A DNA stretch of 64,000 bases from Martelella mediterranea (GTDB lineage: Bacteria > Pseudomonadota > Alphaproteobacteria > Rhizobiales > Rhizobiaceae), in the NCBI RefSeq assembly GCF_021021415.1, contig NZ_JAINWJ010000033.1, positions 24,814 through 88,813 of the forward strand, in the 5' to 3' direction. The position numbers and the translations under genes are program-made. Under the pieces are notes generated by a model. It worked only from the letters and a program-made list of their open reading frames with translations. It did not search any database and was not told the origin of the DNA. This document shows, piece after piece, positions 1 through 8,814 of the stretch (within the stretch, counting starts at the first letter, position 1; each line of letters opens with the position of its first letter).

Positions 1-368
1 CCTTCGTCGCCAATTTCATCGGCTCGCCGGCGATGAATCTGGTCGCGGGAAAGCTGACGCAAGGCCAACTCACGATCGGCGACAACAGCATGCAATTTTC
101 AAGCGCTCCGCCCGCCGATGGTCCAGTCACCGTCGGCATCCGCCCGGAAGACCTGCAGCCAACGGCGGGCGATGGCCTGAAGGCCCGGCTCGATTATGTC
201 GAGGAACTCGGCGCCACGCGGCTTGCCCATTGCCTGACCGGCGGTGAGCGGCTGACGGCAGCGCTCTCCCCCGAGATACCGCTTGCCGACGAACTCACCT
301 TCGCGGTGTTGCCGGAAAAGGTGCATTTCTACGACCACGCCAGCGGAAAGCGGCTTTCGACCGCCTGA
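1..368 (+). CDS. ABC transporter ATP-binding protein, C-terminal fragment
   Basis: This is the tail of a gene that starts before the window; the reading frame is open from base 3 and ends at a TGA at 366–368. The first residues read FVANFIGSPAMNL, and a VGIRPEDL motif follows. Both are typical of the C-terminal OB/TOBE domain of MalK/UgpC-type ATPases that energise sugar or glycerol-3-phosphate importers. The nucleotide-binding core (Walker A, signature, Walker B) lies outside the window, so the substrate cannot be judged. Family assignment is firm from these motifs; the exact transporter is not known. Confidence 0.8.
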   Translation, partial: FVANFIGSPAMNLVAGKLTQGQLTIGDNSMQFSSAPPADGPVTVGIRPEDLQPTAGDGLKARLDYVEELGATRLAHCLTGGERLTAALSPEIPLADELTFAVLPEKVHFYDHASGKRLSTA

Positions 369-445
369 GCGACGCCCGCGATTGCCAAGGGGCGGCGCGA
401 TGACTAAATATCGTGTCGCCTCAAACCAACCGGGACTCGCTTTTC

Positions 446-1399
446 ATGGCCGCAATCAAGAACGTCGCCGTCCAGATGGACCATATCTCCACCGTCAAGA
501 TCGGCGGCGATTCGACTTTTGCCATGAGCATCGAGGCGCAGAACCGGGGCTATAATCTGTTCCACTACACGCCCGATCGCCTCAGCCTGCGCGACGGCAA
601 GGTGTTTGCGACCATCGAGCCGATGACGCTGCGCGACGAGGAAGGCGACCACTACACGCTCGGCGCGCCGGAGCGGATCGACCTTTCGACCATGGACGTG
701 GTGCTGTTGCGCCAGGACCCGCCCTTCGACATGGCCTATATCACCTCCACCCACCTGCTGGAGCGCATCCATCCGAATACGCTGGTGGTCAACGACCCGG
801 CATGGGTGCGCAACTCGCCGGAAAAGATCTTCGTCACCGAGTTCACGGACCTGATGCCGCCGACCCTGATCACCAAGGATGTCGGCGAAATCCGCCGTTT
901 CCGCGAGGAAATGGGCGATATCATTCTGAAGCCGCTCTACGGCAATGGCGGCGCGGGCGTGTTCCACTCCACCCGCGACGACCGCAATTTCACCTCGCTT
1001 CTGGAAATGTTCGCGCAGATGTTCCGCGAGCCCTATATCGCCCAGGCCTATCTGCCGGCCGTGCGCAAGGGCGACAAGCGCATCATCCTGGTCGACGGCG
1101 AATTTGCCGGGGCGATCAACCGCGTGCCGGCCGAGACCGACAGCCGCTCCAACATGCATGTCGGCGGCCGCGCCGAAGCCGCCGGTCTGACCGAGCGCGA
1201 AAAGGAAATCTGCGCCCGCATCGGCCCTGCGCTGAAAGAGCGCGGCTTCATCCTCGTCGGCATCGATGTGATCGGCGACTACATGACGGAAATCAACGTC
1301 ACCTCGCCGACCGGTATCCGCGAGGTCAAGAAATTCGGCGGCGCGGATATCGCCAGCCTGATGTGGGACGCGATCGAGAAGAAGCGCAGCGGTCTATGA
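446..1399 (+). CDS. gshB: Glutathione synthetase
   Basis: The product joins gamma-glutamylcysteine and glycine with ATP, the second step of glutathione synthesis in the cytoplasm. It is 317 residues long, the usual size for GshB. An N-terminal domain begins [14 protein letters not shown], followed by the conserved DPPFDMAY, the ATP-grasp glycine-rich loop [12 protein letters not shown], and EINVTSPTG near the end. ATG 446 is preferred because the family starts at this point; an in-frame GTG at 413 would add 11 residues without a family counterpart. It runs in the same direction as the ABC fragment upstream, and its last 6 bases overlap the convergent TM2 gene. High confidence. Confidence 0.96.
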   Translation: MAAIKNVAVQMDHISTVKIGGDSTFAMSIEAQNRGYNLFHYTPDRLSLRDGKVFATIEPMTLRDEEGDHYTLGAPERIDLSTMDVVLLRQDPPFDMAYITSTHLLERIHPNTLVVNDPAWVRNSPEKIFVTEFTDLMPPTLITKDVGEIRRFREEMGDIILKPLYGNGGAGVFHSTRDDRNFTSLLEMFAQMFREPYIAQAYLPAVRKGDKRIILVDGEFAGAINRVPAETDSRSNMHVGGRAEAAGLTEREKEICARIGPALKERGFILVGIDVIGDYMTEINVTSPTGIREVKKFGGADIASLMWDAIEKKRSGL

Positions 1400-1729
1400 T
1401 CTGTTTTCGCCCGCCAGCGCCTGCTGCGTGAGGCGCGCGCGGATCTCGTTCTTCTGGGCGTCGATCATACCCGGGATGAGGAACAGGTCGACGATCCACC
1501 ATAGCGCCCAGATGCCAAGCAGGAAAAAGCCGACGATAAAGACGACGGTCAGTCCGCCGATGACGTTGAGCAGGAGCATGGCAAGGCCCGACCCCATGCG
1601 GCCGAGATAAAACCGGTGAATGCCGGCCCAGCCGAGGAAAAACCACAGCAGATAGGCAGCCGCCGGCGATTTGGCGCTGTTGGTCACGTGCTGCTCGATC
1701 AGTATCCGCTCTTCGGTCGTCAGTCCCAT
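1394..1729 (-). CDS. TM2 domain membrane protein
   Basis: A 111-residue protein with two hydrophobic segments (roughly residues 25–45 and 50–82) joined by a short turn. The first contains [11 protein letters not shown], the hallmark of the TM2 family. These are small inner-membrane proteins of unknown biochemical role. Both ends are short and polar. The stop codon overlaps the end of gshB by 6 bases in a convergent arrangement, so the two genes probably share a termination region. Family call is firm; function unknown. Confidence 0.88.
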   Translation of the reverse strand: MGLTTEERILIEQHVTNSAKSPAAAYLLWFFLGWAGIHRFYLGRMGSGLAMLLLNVIGGLTVVFIVGFFLLGIWALWWIVDLFLIPGMIDAQKNEIRARLTQQALAGENRS

Positions 1730-1892
1730 GGCACCCTCTTTGCTTGCGACCCAAGGTTTACTGCGGCGCTGGCGATCTGTCTATCCCGTTGAACACGAAG
1801 GAGAAATAAAAGTTCTCTTTTTGTTCTTGCAAGTAAGCGCGAGTTATGGAATCCTTGCAACCTGAAGACACAGGCAAGCGGGCGGGACAGCC

Positions 1893-3431
1893 ATGGTTTC
1901 ACGTGTTCATACGGTTGCATTCCAGGGGATCGAGGGCGTTCCGGTCGATGTGCAGGTCATGGTCGCGCCGGGCAAGATCGGCATGCAGATCGTCGGCCTG
2001 CCGGACAAGGCGGTCGCCGAAAGCCGCGAGCGGGTGCAAGCGGCGCTGCATGCCACGGGCCTGGCGCTGCCGCCGAAGCGGGTGACGGTCAACCTTGCGC
2101 CCGCCGACCTGCCGAAAGAGGGCTCACATTTCGACCTCGCGATCGCGCTCGGGCTGATGGCGGCACTCGGGGCGGTGCCGGCGGATGCGCTCGCCGGTTA
2201 TATGGTGATCGGCGAGCTGAACCTCGACGGAACCATCGCAAGCGTCGCCGGCGCGCTGCCAGCGGCCATTGCCGCAAACGCGCTCGACAAGGGCCTGATC
2301 TGCCCGGCCGATTGCGGGCCGGAGGCGGCCTGGGCGAGCGCTGATATCGATATTCTCGCGCCCAAGAGCCTGATCGGCATCGCCAATCACTTCAAGGGCA
2401 CGCAGATTCTGTCGCGCCCAAACCCGGCCGTGCGCGCGGCACCGCACGACCTGCCGGACCTTGCCGATATCAAGGGGCAGGAGAGCGCCAAGCGCGCGCT
2501 CGAAGTGGCAGCCGCCGGCGGGCACAATCTGTTGATGGTTGGCCCTCCGGGTGCCGGAAAGTCCATGCTCGCCGCCCGCCTGCCCTCGATCCTGCCGCCG
2601 CTTCTGCCGCAGGAACTGCTCGACATGTCGATGGTCCACTCGATCGCCGGCAAGCTTGCCGGCGGCAAATTGTCGGATCGCCGCCCCTTCCGCGCACCGC
2701 ATCATTCCGCCAGCATGGCCTCACTGGTGGGCGGCGGCATCAAGGCGCGGCCGGGCGAGGCCTCGCTTGCCCATCACGGCGTGCTGTTCCTCGACGAACT
2801 CCCGGAATTCTCGCCGCAGGTGCTCGACGCCTTGCGCCAGCCGCTGGAGACCGGCGAATGCGTGATCGCGCGCGCCAATCACCGCGTCTCCTACCCCGCA
2901 GCCTTCCAGCTCGTGGCGGCGATGAACCCGTGTCGCTGCGGCATGGCGGGCGAGCCCGGCCATTCCTGCGCGCGCGGCCCGCGCTGCGCCGCCGATTATC
3001 AGGCCCGCATTTCCGGCCCGCTGATGGACCGGATCGATATCCGCATCGATGTGCCCGCCGTCAGCGCGATCGACCTGATCGGCGCGAAATCGACGGGCGA
3101 AGCGAGCAGCGCGGTGGCGCGCAGGGTGGAACGCGCCCGCAATGCCCAGCGCGAACGCTTTGCCGGGCTCGATGAGAAGGCGGTCACGGTCAACGCCCGC
3201 TGCGCGGCAAACCTGATCGAGAAACTCGCGGAACCCGATGCCGCGGGGCTTGCTCTGTTGCGCGAGGCGGCCGAGAAGATGCGGTTCTCCGCCCGCGGCT
3301 ATCACCGCGTCCTCAAGGTCGCCCGCACGATCGCCGATCTCGACGGCAAGGCCCAGGTTGGCCGCATGCATATCGGCGAGGCCATCGCCTATCGCGTCGC
3401 AACGGCCGAAAGGACCGGCGCCATCGCCTGA
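1893..3431 (+). CDS. comM: YifB/ComM-type Mg-chelatase-like AAA ATPase
   Basis: A 512-residue protein of the usual ComM length. The N-terminal 180 residues form a Lon-protease-like S5 fold (PADLPKEGSHFDLAIALG). An AAA+ domain follows, with Walker A GPPGAGKS near residue 217 and Walker B VLFLDELPEF. A zinc-type cysteine cluster (CRCGMAGEPGHSC) and the Mg-chelatase C-terminal domain complete it. In Vibrio and Haemophilus, ComM is a hexameric helicase that extends branch migration during natural transformation; in rhizobia the role is inferred only. It stands alone, with a GGGA Shine-Dalgarno just before ATG 1893. High confidence in family. Confidence 0.93.
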   Translation: MVSRVHTVAFQGIEGVPVDVQVMVAPGKIGMQIVGLPDKAVAESRERVQAALHATGLALPPKRVTVNLAPADLPKEGSHFDLAIALGLMAALGAVPADALAGYMVIGELNLDGTIASVAGALPAAIAANALDKGLICPADCGPEAAWASADIDILAPKSLIGIANHFKGTQILSRPNPAVRAAPHDLPDLADIKGQESAKRALEVAAAGGHNLLMVGPPGAGKSMLAARLPSILPPLLPQELLDMSMVHSIAGKLAGGKLSDRRPFRAPHHSASMASLVGGGIKARPGEASLAHHGVLFLDELPEFSPQVLDALRQPLETGECVIARANHRVSYPAAFQLVAAMNPCRCGMAGEPGHSCARGPRCAADYQARISGPLMDRIDIRIDVPAVSAIDLIGAKSTGEASSAVARRVERARNAQRERFAGLDEKAVTVNARCAANLIEKLAEPDAAGLALLREAAEKMRFSARGYHRVLKVARTIADLDGKAQVGRMHIGEAIAYRVATAERTGAIA

Positions 3432-3497
3432 CGCGCCGGCGCAGCGCTCGACCGCGTCCCCGAGCCATGCGGGCTTGTCAAACACCCACGCGAACGA

Positions 3498-3558
3498 GGC
3501 TCCCGGCTCCCGGCTCCCGGCTCCCGGCTCCCGGCTCCCGGCTCCCGGCTCCCGGCTC
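3498..3558. repeat. Heptamer tandem repeat (GGCTCCC)8
   Basis: Eight exact copies of the 7-base unit GGCTCCC plus a partial ninth (GGCTC) run without interruption from 3498 to 3558, about 65 bases after the comM stop codon. No gene covers it in a credible frame. A perfect 7-mer array of this kind is prone to slipped-strand change in copy number, so its length may vary between isolates. It ends about 100 bases before the DUF2793 start. Confidence 0.95.
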
Positions 3559-3656
3559 AAGAAGCATTCTCCCTAACCGTCCCTGCACCAACTATTTTCC
3601 CCGGCCTCCCGCGCGGGACTAGGCTTGTGACAACGCAGCCCGCGAAGGAGATTTTC

Positions 3657-4694
3657 ATGTCGGATGCAACATCGAAGCTGGGCCTCCCCTTTATCCTGCC
3701 CGCCCAGGCGCAAAAGCACGTCACCCATAACGAGGCGCTGCAGCGTCTCGACGCGGTCGTTCATCTCGCGCTGGCGGGCGAAGACGACAGCCCGCCGGAA
3801 ACGCCCGAGGACGGCGTCTGCCATCTGGTCGGCGAAAGCCCGACCGGCCTCTTTTCCGGCCATGCCGGGGAGATCGCAATCTATCAGGATGGTTTCTGGC
3901 AGTTCGCAGCCCCGGCCGCCGGCTGGACCGCCTGGTTCGGCAGCGATGCGACATGGCGCGTCTTCGACGGCGCGGCCTGGGTCACGCCGCCGGTTCCCGA
4001 CGAGGCAACTTTCGCCTCCGTCGGCATCAATGCCGCGGCGGATGCCACCAATCGTCTGTCGGTGTCCTCTCCGGCAACGCTGCTGAACAATGCAGGTGCC
4101 GGTCACCAGCTCAAGATCAACAAGGCGACGCCCGGCGACACCGCCTCGCTGCTGTTCCAGACCGGCTGGTCCGGCCGCGCCGAAATGGGTCTTGCTGGCA
4201 CCGACGGCTTTGCCATCAAGGTCAGCCCGGACGGCGCAAGCTGGTTCGAGGCGCTGCGCGTTTCCCCCTTCGGCGCGGTCGTCATGCCGGAACGCCCGCT
4301 CACGCGCGCCGCACGAGCCGTCGGCGCGACGCTGATCGACACGCCGACCGTGCTCGGCTTCGACACGCTTTACACCGGCGAGGGTGGGTTCTCTCTCGGC
4401 GCGGCGGTTGCCGGCGGCGGCGAAAAGCTGTCCTTTCCGGTGAGCGGCTTTTACGTGGTCACCCTCAATATCTCGGCAACCGCGAGCGGCCCATTCACGG
4501 TCACTCTGCAAAAAAACGCCTCGGAAAACGTGGTGATCGTGCGCGGCGGCGCGACGGGGGGAGACGAGGTCACGCTCTCGTCCACCGCCATCGCCTATTT
4601 TGCGGCCGGCGACGATGCGCAGCTTTCCTTCACCGGAGCAGCGACCTACAATCTGGGATATGGCGCCACCGAGGTGATCGCGCTTCTGACCTGA
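3657..4694 (+). CDS. DUF2793 domain protein (phage/GTA-tail type)
   Basis: A 345-residue protein. The first 130 residues match the DUF2793 pattern: LGLPFILPAQAQKHVTHNEAL, then repeated Trp-rich stretches (GFWQF, AGWTAWF, GAAWV). DUF2793 is often found in tail-region genes of alphaproteobacterial phages and gene transfer agents. The remainder is Gly/Ala/Thr-rich, with the beta-rich look of a fibre or C1q-like trimer domain. ATG 3657 has a GGAG Shine-Dalgarno about 8 bases upstream; the earlier GTG at 3627 lacks one. No other phage genes are beside it, so it is an orphan or a relic, or is used in a different surface role. Function is not known. Confidence 0.8.
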   Translation: MSDATSKLGLPFILPAQAQKHVTHNEALQRLDAVVHLALAGEDDSPPETPEDGVCHLVGESPTGLFSGHAGEIAIYQDGFWQFAAPAAGWTAWFGSDATWRVFDGAAWVTPPVPDEATFASVGINAAADATNRLSVSSPATLLNNAGAGHQLKINKATPGDTASLLFQTGWSGRAEMGLAGTDGFAIKVSPDGASWFEALRVSPFGAVVMPERPLTRAARAVGATLIDTPTVLGFDTLYTGEGGFSLGAAVAGGGEKLSFPVSGFYVVTLNISATASGPFTVTLQKNASENVVIVRGGATGGDEVTLSSTAIAYFAAGDDAQLSFTGAATYNLGYGATEVIALLT

Positions 4695-4850
4695 TTTCGG
4701 CGAACGGCTTGAATGCGTGCCGCGATCAGGGCTATCCATTGTAGACCCGCATGTCGCGGACGGGTGAAATCGCCGCGACATGCGCGAGACAGGCAATAAG
4801 AGCGGAGCCCCCTTTTTGCGGGAGGGGCATTCGCAGGAGAAAGGGCGATC

Positions 4851-5078
4851 ATGGCGGGCATGGACTGGCGGAAGAGTTTCGATCTCAAACACCCTTCGCT
4901 GAAACCGCTCTGGGTGCGCATCCTGGCCGTGGCGCTCTCCGCCGGCTGGGCTGTGGCCGAGCTGTTTATCGGCTCGCCCTTCTGGGCGATCCCGTTCGGC
5001 GCCGCCGCCGCCTATATGGCCTATGTCTTCTTCTTCTCGCCCGATCGGCACTATTTCAGCGGCAAGGACGACGCGTGA
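4851..5078 (+). CDS. Small inner-membrane protein (DUF3329-like)
   Basis: A 75-residue protein starting at an ATG with an AGGAGAAAGG Shine-Dalgarno. Residues 20–60 form two close hydrophobic segments split by a GSPFW turn; the tail HYFSGKDDA is polar. Size and pattern resemble the small DUF3329 membrane proteins of rhizobia, but this is a recollection of pattern rather than a match. It stops 7 bases before the convergent trypsin-like gene. Likely a real gene; role unknown. Confidence 0.7.
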   Translation: MAGMDWRKSFDLKHPSLKPLWVRILAVALSAGWAVAELFIGSPFWAIPFGAAAAYMAYVFFFSPDRHYFSGKDDA

Positions 5079-5084
5079 GACGCC

Positions 5085-6146
5085 TCATTCGCCGCAGCTC
5101 AGCGTGTGGAAATGGTCGCCCCAGGCGGCGATCGCCACCTTGAAATACCCTTCTCCTTCGAAGCGATGGTCACCACCCCAGACCAGCCGGCCGCCATCGG
5201 CCGTTCCGCGCAGATAAATCACGCCGTTTTCGGTCTTGAGCGGCAGGATCGCGCTTCGCCCGCCTTCGATCTCTCCGGATACTGTGGAGAATGGCAGGTC
5301 CTTGCGCGCTTCGATCGCGCGATAGCGGGCGATATAGCTGACCGGCTGATTGCAGCCATTCATCAGCACGAACGAGATGAACGGCGCGTAACCGGCTTCC
5401 ATCACGCGGAACTGGCCGGGTTGAAGCCCCGTTAGGATCCGGCCGATCCCCTCCTGCTCCGCCTTGCCGATATAGCGGCCGCGACCGGGACCGAGATAGA
5501 TCCCGACAATGCCCGAGGCCGAACGGATAGCGGCGCCGGCAGCGCCGTCCGGCAGCGCGCAGTTCAACGGCATGAGATCCCCGGCCTCAATCGCAAGCGC
5601 CGCGCAACCGGCGCTCATCATCTGGCCGCCGGTCGCGGCGTCATAGAAGTCCACGCTCAGCCCCTCGTCATTGCCGGCATGGCCATAGTGAAAGCCCGCC
5701 TTCGCGGTGACCTCGGAAAAGGCCGGCTGCCCGTCCGCCTCCCTCACTTCGACAATGGCAGGCTGATCATTCAGTGAAGCGCCCGGACCGAACGGCGCAT
5801 CGGCGGCGGGCAGATAGACGCGTTGAACGAAGCGCCGCCCGGCGGGAATATACCCGTCATCGAGATCTATGCGCGGCATGATCTGGCGGTCTTCGAACGG
5901 CGCGCCTGTTTCGGGATCGATCACACAGGTCGCCGCCGTCAGAACATGGCGCGGACCGATGACCGTGCCCGAGCAGACCACCTGATCGATGCCGCTGACG
6001 ATGGCCACCAGGCTGCGATCCCGCCCCTCGCTGCCATCCACCGCCTCGACATGGGTTGCGGCGGCGGCAGCAGACGCCAGAAAACAGCCCGCAAGAAGCG
6101 CGTTCAGGAACAGAAACCCGCACTGCCGCAATGTCTGCCTACTCAT
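5085..6146 (-). CDS. Secreted trypsin-like protein lacking catalytic residues
   Basis: A 353-residue protein with an N-terminal export signal ending near residue 30. An LAGC at residue 21 could alternatively be a lipobox. The S1-protease pattern is clear: VCSGTVIGPRHVLTAATC matches the trypsin segment in which TAAHC carries the catalytic His, but here it is Thr. The nucleophile segment GDSGG appears as DGAAGA, with Ala for Ser. The fold is therefore probably kept while protease activity is lost. The ATG at 6146 overlaps the end of the upstream gene by 8 bases, indicating translational coupling. Last gene of a three-gene minus-strand operon. Role unknown. Confidence 0.82.
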   Translation of the reverse strand: MSRQTLRQCGFLFLNALLAGCFLASAAAAATHVEAVDGSEGRDRSLVAIVSGIDQVVCSGTVIGPRHVLTAATCVIDPETGAPFEDRQIMPRIDLDDGYIPAGRRFVQRVYLPAADAPFGPGASLNDQPAIVEVREADGQPAFSEVTAKAGFHYGHAGNDEGLSVDFYDAATGGQMMSAGCAALAIEAGDLMPLNCALPDGAAGAAIRSASGIVGIYLGPGRGRYIGKAEQEGIGRILTGLQPGQFRVMEAGYAPFISFVLMNGCNQPVSYIARYRAIEARKDLPFSTVSGEIEGGRSAILPLKTENGVIYLRGTADGGRLVWGGDHRFEGEGYFKVAIAAWGDHFHTLSCGE

Positions 6147-7116
6147 CGACGCCCTCCCCGGCCGGCTGTCCGTTTCCGCCCGCCCCTGCGCCCCGCCTCT
6201 CGCCGGCATCGGTCGCCCTTTCCATGGCAGCCATGATCGCGCCGGCCTCCCGGCGGGCCTGTTCATAGGCGGCGGCATCACCCTGCTTCAATCCGTTCGG
6301 CAGGTTTTGCAGCCGCTCGAGCTTGCGCAGAAGCGCGATCGGCACGCCCCGGCGAAAGGCCGGTTCCAGATAGCGTTGCGGGTCCTCGCGCATCGCCGCC
6401 ACCTCATAACCGAAACTGCGCGCGACCCCATCGAGCAGCCGGTTGACGGCTTCTGCGGCCGCCACGGCGCGGTTGCGCATATTGTTTACAGCCAGAAACG
6501 TCGTCAGCTCGTCCGCCGACCACGCCGCTTGCACGATCTCCACCCCTTCGGGGCGAAGCTCGCCCTGCCAGACAGAGCGCGCCGTTTCCGGCGACAGCCA
6601 CGCATCCTTGTTGATGCCGCTCAGCCAGATAAACGTCCGGTCCCAGCCGGACCGCGACGGCGGGTTCTCAACCCATTCGCCCGGTGCGCCGGGGGTCGCG
6701 ATCCGCTGCGATACGCCGACATAGGAATTCTGCGCGGGCGCATAAAACCGGAACATCATCTCGACATCCGAGGGCCGGATGCGTGGCGCCTCCCCGGGCA
6801 ATCGCGCCCCGGCCTCACCTGTTGGCGACCACACCTGCACATCACCCGGCCCGAATGTCGGCAACAGATAGCGCCAGTCTTCGATTTCATAGCGAAAGCG
6901 CGCGGTCAGCACCGGCGCGTCGTTCTCCAGTGCCATATGCAGGTCCGCGTCCCAGATGAGAACGCTTGTCGAAGGCTCATCCGCCGTGGGCGCGGTAAAG
7001 CTGGCGCTATAGCTCTGCCCCCGCGCCTCCACCAGACGGTTGCCGTCAGCGCCGGCAGCGGCCGGCAGAAACAGCGCAAGCCATCCCAGGAGAAAAGACG
7101 TCAAGAACCGAGCCAT
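6139..7116 (-). CDS. Secreted protein of unknown function
   Basis: A 325-residue protein with a clear signal peptide (hydrophobic residues 4–22, cleavage near AAAGADG). The mature part has no motif I recognise. It is Trp- and Tyr-rich in the first half (VLIWDADLHM, WRYLLPTFGPGDVQVW, FYAPAQNSYVG). It ends in an Arg/Glu-rich stretch and a Gly/Glu-rich low-complexity tail. It overlaps the genes on both sides (16 bases with the lipoyl-like gene, 8 with the trypsin-like gene), so the three are almost certainly made together. A periplasmic location is inferred. Confidence 0.78.
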   Translation of the reverse strand: MARFLTSFLLGWLALFLPAAAGADGNRLVEARGQSYSASFTAPTADEPSTSVLIWDADLHMALENDAPVLTARFRYEIEDWRYLLPTFGPGDVQVWSPTGEAGARLPGEAPRIRPSDVEMMFRFYAPAQNSYVGVSQRIATPGAPGEWVENPPSRSGWDRTFIWLSGINKDAWLSPETARSVWQGELRPEGVEIVQAAWSADELTTFLAVNNMRNRAVAAAEAVNRLLDGVARSFGYEVAAMREDPQRYLEPAFRRGVPIALLRKLERLQNLPNGLKQGDAAAYEQARREAGAIMAAMERATDAGERRGAGAGGNGQPAGEGVDE

Positions 7117-7682
7117 AGCTCGAACCTTTCCTGCTGTTCATCGGAGACGAAAAGCCGGCGCTTGCCCCCGAGCGGCTGAAGCCCGGCGCGCGCGCCGTAA
7201 TAGCCGCCGGTCTCCGCGCTGTCTGTGGCAAGCGGCATATAGGATAGCGCGAACCAGCCCGCCACGCAGACAAGCAGAACGGCGATGACGCCCCCGCCGA
7301 GCCATAGCAGAACCTTGCGCCGATCCCGCTTCGGCCTTTGCCGCGCGGCTTCATCCCAGACCTTGTCGTCGACATCATCATCCCACGCGGGAACCGCGGG
7401 CGCCTTGACCGGTTGCGGGTCTGGCCGCGCGCGCTGATGCAGGCCGGTTTCGATCTCGAGAAGGCTTTCCGGCGCGTTCAGAAAATCGCCTGCCTCGAAG
7501 GGCGGCGAAACCGCACGGCCGCCATGGGTTGCGCGAATCCGCAACTGCCGTCCATTGGCGGTCGCCAGATCGTAGAGCGGATCGCCCTCCACGATTGCGT
7601 CGCCGCGCTTGAAATAGGACCGCTCGACCCGGACCGGATAAAACTCGTCTCCGGCAGGCGATTGCATGATGACACGCGACAT
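7101..7682 (-). CDS. Membrane protein with lipoyl/biotinyl-like N-domain
   Basis: A 193-residue protein. Residues 1–80 have the spacing of a lipoyl/biotinyl hammerhead fold (RSYFKRGDAIVEGDPLYDLAT, then GRAVSPPFEAGDFLNAPESLLEIE). The modified Lys is absent at the hairpin turn, so it is probably not lipoylated, as in HlyD-type adaptor domains. A charged linker leads to one membrane segment at about 124–147, then about 45 periplasmic residues. The start ATG 7682 has a GGAG Shine-Dalgarno; an upstream in-frame start would add 36 arginine-rich residues. First gene of the operon with the secreted protein and pseudo-protease. The fold is inferred from pattern only. Confidence 0.7.
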   Translation of the reverse strand: MSRVIMQSPAGDEFYPVRVERSYFKRGDAIVEGDPLYDLATANGRQLRIRATHGGRAVSPPFEAGDFLNAPESLLEIETGLHQRARPDPQPVKAPAVPAWDDDVDDKVWDEAARQRPKRDRRKVLLWLGGGVIAVLLVCVAGWFALSYMPLATDSAETGGYYGARAGLQPLGGKRRLFVSDEQQERFELWLGS

Positions 7683-7936
7683 CCGTTCTCCGTCCTGAAC
7701 CGCCCGCCCGGCCGCGCCACGGGGGCAATTCGATGCTTCCGGAGCATAGTCCGGCACCCCGCGCCATGCTCCTTGTCTGCTCCCGCGCAAGGCCTGCGCC
7801 GGCGCGCCTTTGATGCACGTTAATCCGCAAATCTTTACGGAATGAAACCATTTCCGGTTTGCCGTGCAAATTCAGCTAATAAAGCGAAGACTAGATCAGC
7901 GGATTGCCGCCAGCAAGTGGGCAAGATCGGGCGGCG

Positions 7937-8125
7937 TCAGTCCTCAAGCGGACGCGCCTCGGAGGCCAGCATGATCGGCACGCCATCGCGGATAGGATAA
8001 GCGAGCTTCGCCTTCTCCGAAACGAGCTCCTGCCGTTCGTCATCATAGGAAAGCTGTCCCTTGGTCAGCGGGCAGACCAGAAGTTCGAGCATTTTGGGAT
8101 CGATCCCGGCTTCCCTGGCAATCAT
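7937..8125 (-). CDS. Trm112/UPF0434 family protein
   Basis: A 62-residue protein with the core [23 protein letters not shown] followed by [13 protein letters not shown], the signature of the UPF0434/YcaR bacterial relatives of Trm112. Eukaryotic Trm112 activates methyltransferases; the bacterial role is unclear. Only one of the cysteines found in zinc-binding relatives remains, as is usual in alphaproteobacteria. It starts 9 bases after the end of the Lon-domain gene and is very likely co-transcribed with it. Family call firm. Confidence 0.9.
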   Translation of the reverse strand: MIAREAGIDPKMLELLVCPLTKGQLSYDDERQELVSEKAKLAYPIRDGVPIMLASEARPLED

Positions 8126-8134
8126 CGTTCGTCC

Positions 8135-8800
8135 CTATTGCAGCCGGTCGCCGGGATCGCCGGCAAGCGCGAATTCGATAATCGCGATGAACAGCGCCGC
8201 CCGCGCCCTGAGATCGGGCGCTTCCAGCAAGGCCTGTTTTTCCGCCGGGCCGAAGGGCGCCATCATCGACAGCGAATTGACGAGGGTGAGATTGCTGGCC
8301 TGCTCGATATGATCCCACTCGGTTTCCAGCCCCTCGGAATCGAGATAGGCCCGAAACGCCCGGATCAGGCCCGCCCGGTCGACGCCGTCATCCTGCCCTT
8401 CGATTTTGAGATCGCCCAGGAACGGCGCGATGGTGAAGCTGCGGAACGGCCGCGTCGTTTTCACCTCATCGATCAACCGCACCCGGCAAATGCCGGCGAG
8501 CGCCACCAGATACCGCCCGTCGCCGGTCTCCGCGAACGAGGTGATCCGGCCGAGGCATCCGATATTGGAAACCGGCGTGTCTTCGGTCACCGAAAGCGTC
8601 TCGTCATGACGGGCGGGCTGGGCCATGACGATCAGCCGGTTGCCCGCGATCGCATGATCGACCATAGCGATATAGCGCGGCTCGAAAATGTTGAGCGGCA
8701 ATTGCCCGTGCGGCAGCAACAGCCCGCCCGTCAGCGGAAACACCGGAGCGCTCTCCGGCAGATCCTTGGCGGTCAGATAACGGGCATTGCCAACCTGCAT
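8135..8800 (-). CDS. Lon N-terminal substrate-binding domain protein
   Basis: A 221-residue stand-alone version of the substrate-recognition domain of Lon protease. It opens with PVFPLTGGLLLPHGQLPLNIFEPRYIAM, the LAN/LON domain signature, and has no ATPase or protease part. The bacterial stand-alone family has no proven function; a role in protein quality control is an inference. It sits between the thioredoxin/TPR co-chaperone gene (14-base gap) and the Trm112-like gene, a cluster conserved in rhizobia. High confidence in family. Confidence 0.92.
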   Translation of the reverse strand: MQVGNARYLTAKDLPESAPVFPLTGGLLLPHGQLPLNIFEPRYIAMVDHAIAGNRLIVMAQPARHDETLSVTEDTPVSNIGCLGRITSFAETGDGRYLVALAGICRVRLIDEVKTTRPFRSFTIAPFLGDLKIEGQDDGVDRAGLIRAFRAYLDSEGLETEWDHIEQASNLTLVNSLSMMAPFGPAEKQALLEAPDLRARAALFIAIIEFALAGDPGDRLQ

Positions 8801-8814
8801 GGTGGTCTGGTCCC

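Noticed and set aside
3573..5051. A 492-codon open frame on the minus strand over the DUF2793 gene.
   Set aside because: Shadow frame caused by GC-rich codon bias; no Shine-Dalgarno or family pattern, and it covers two better supported genes.
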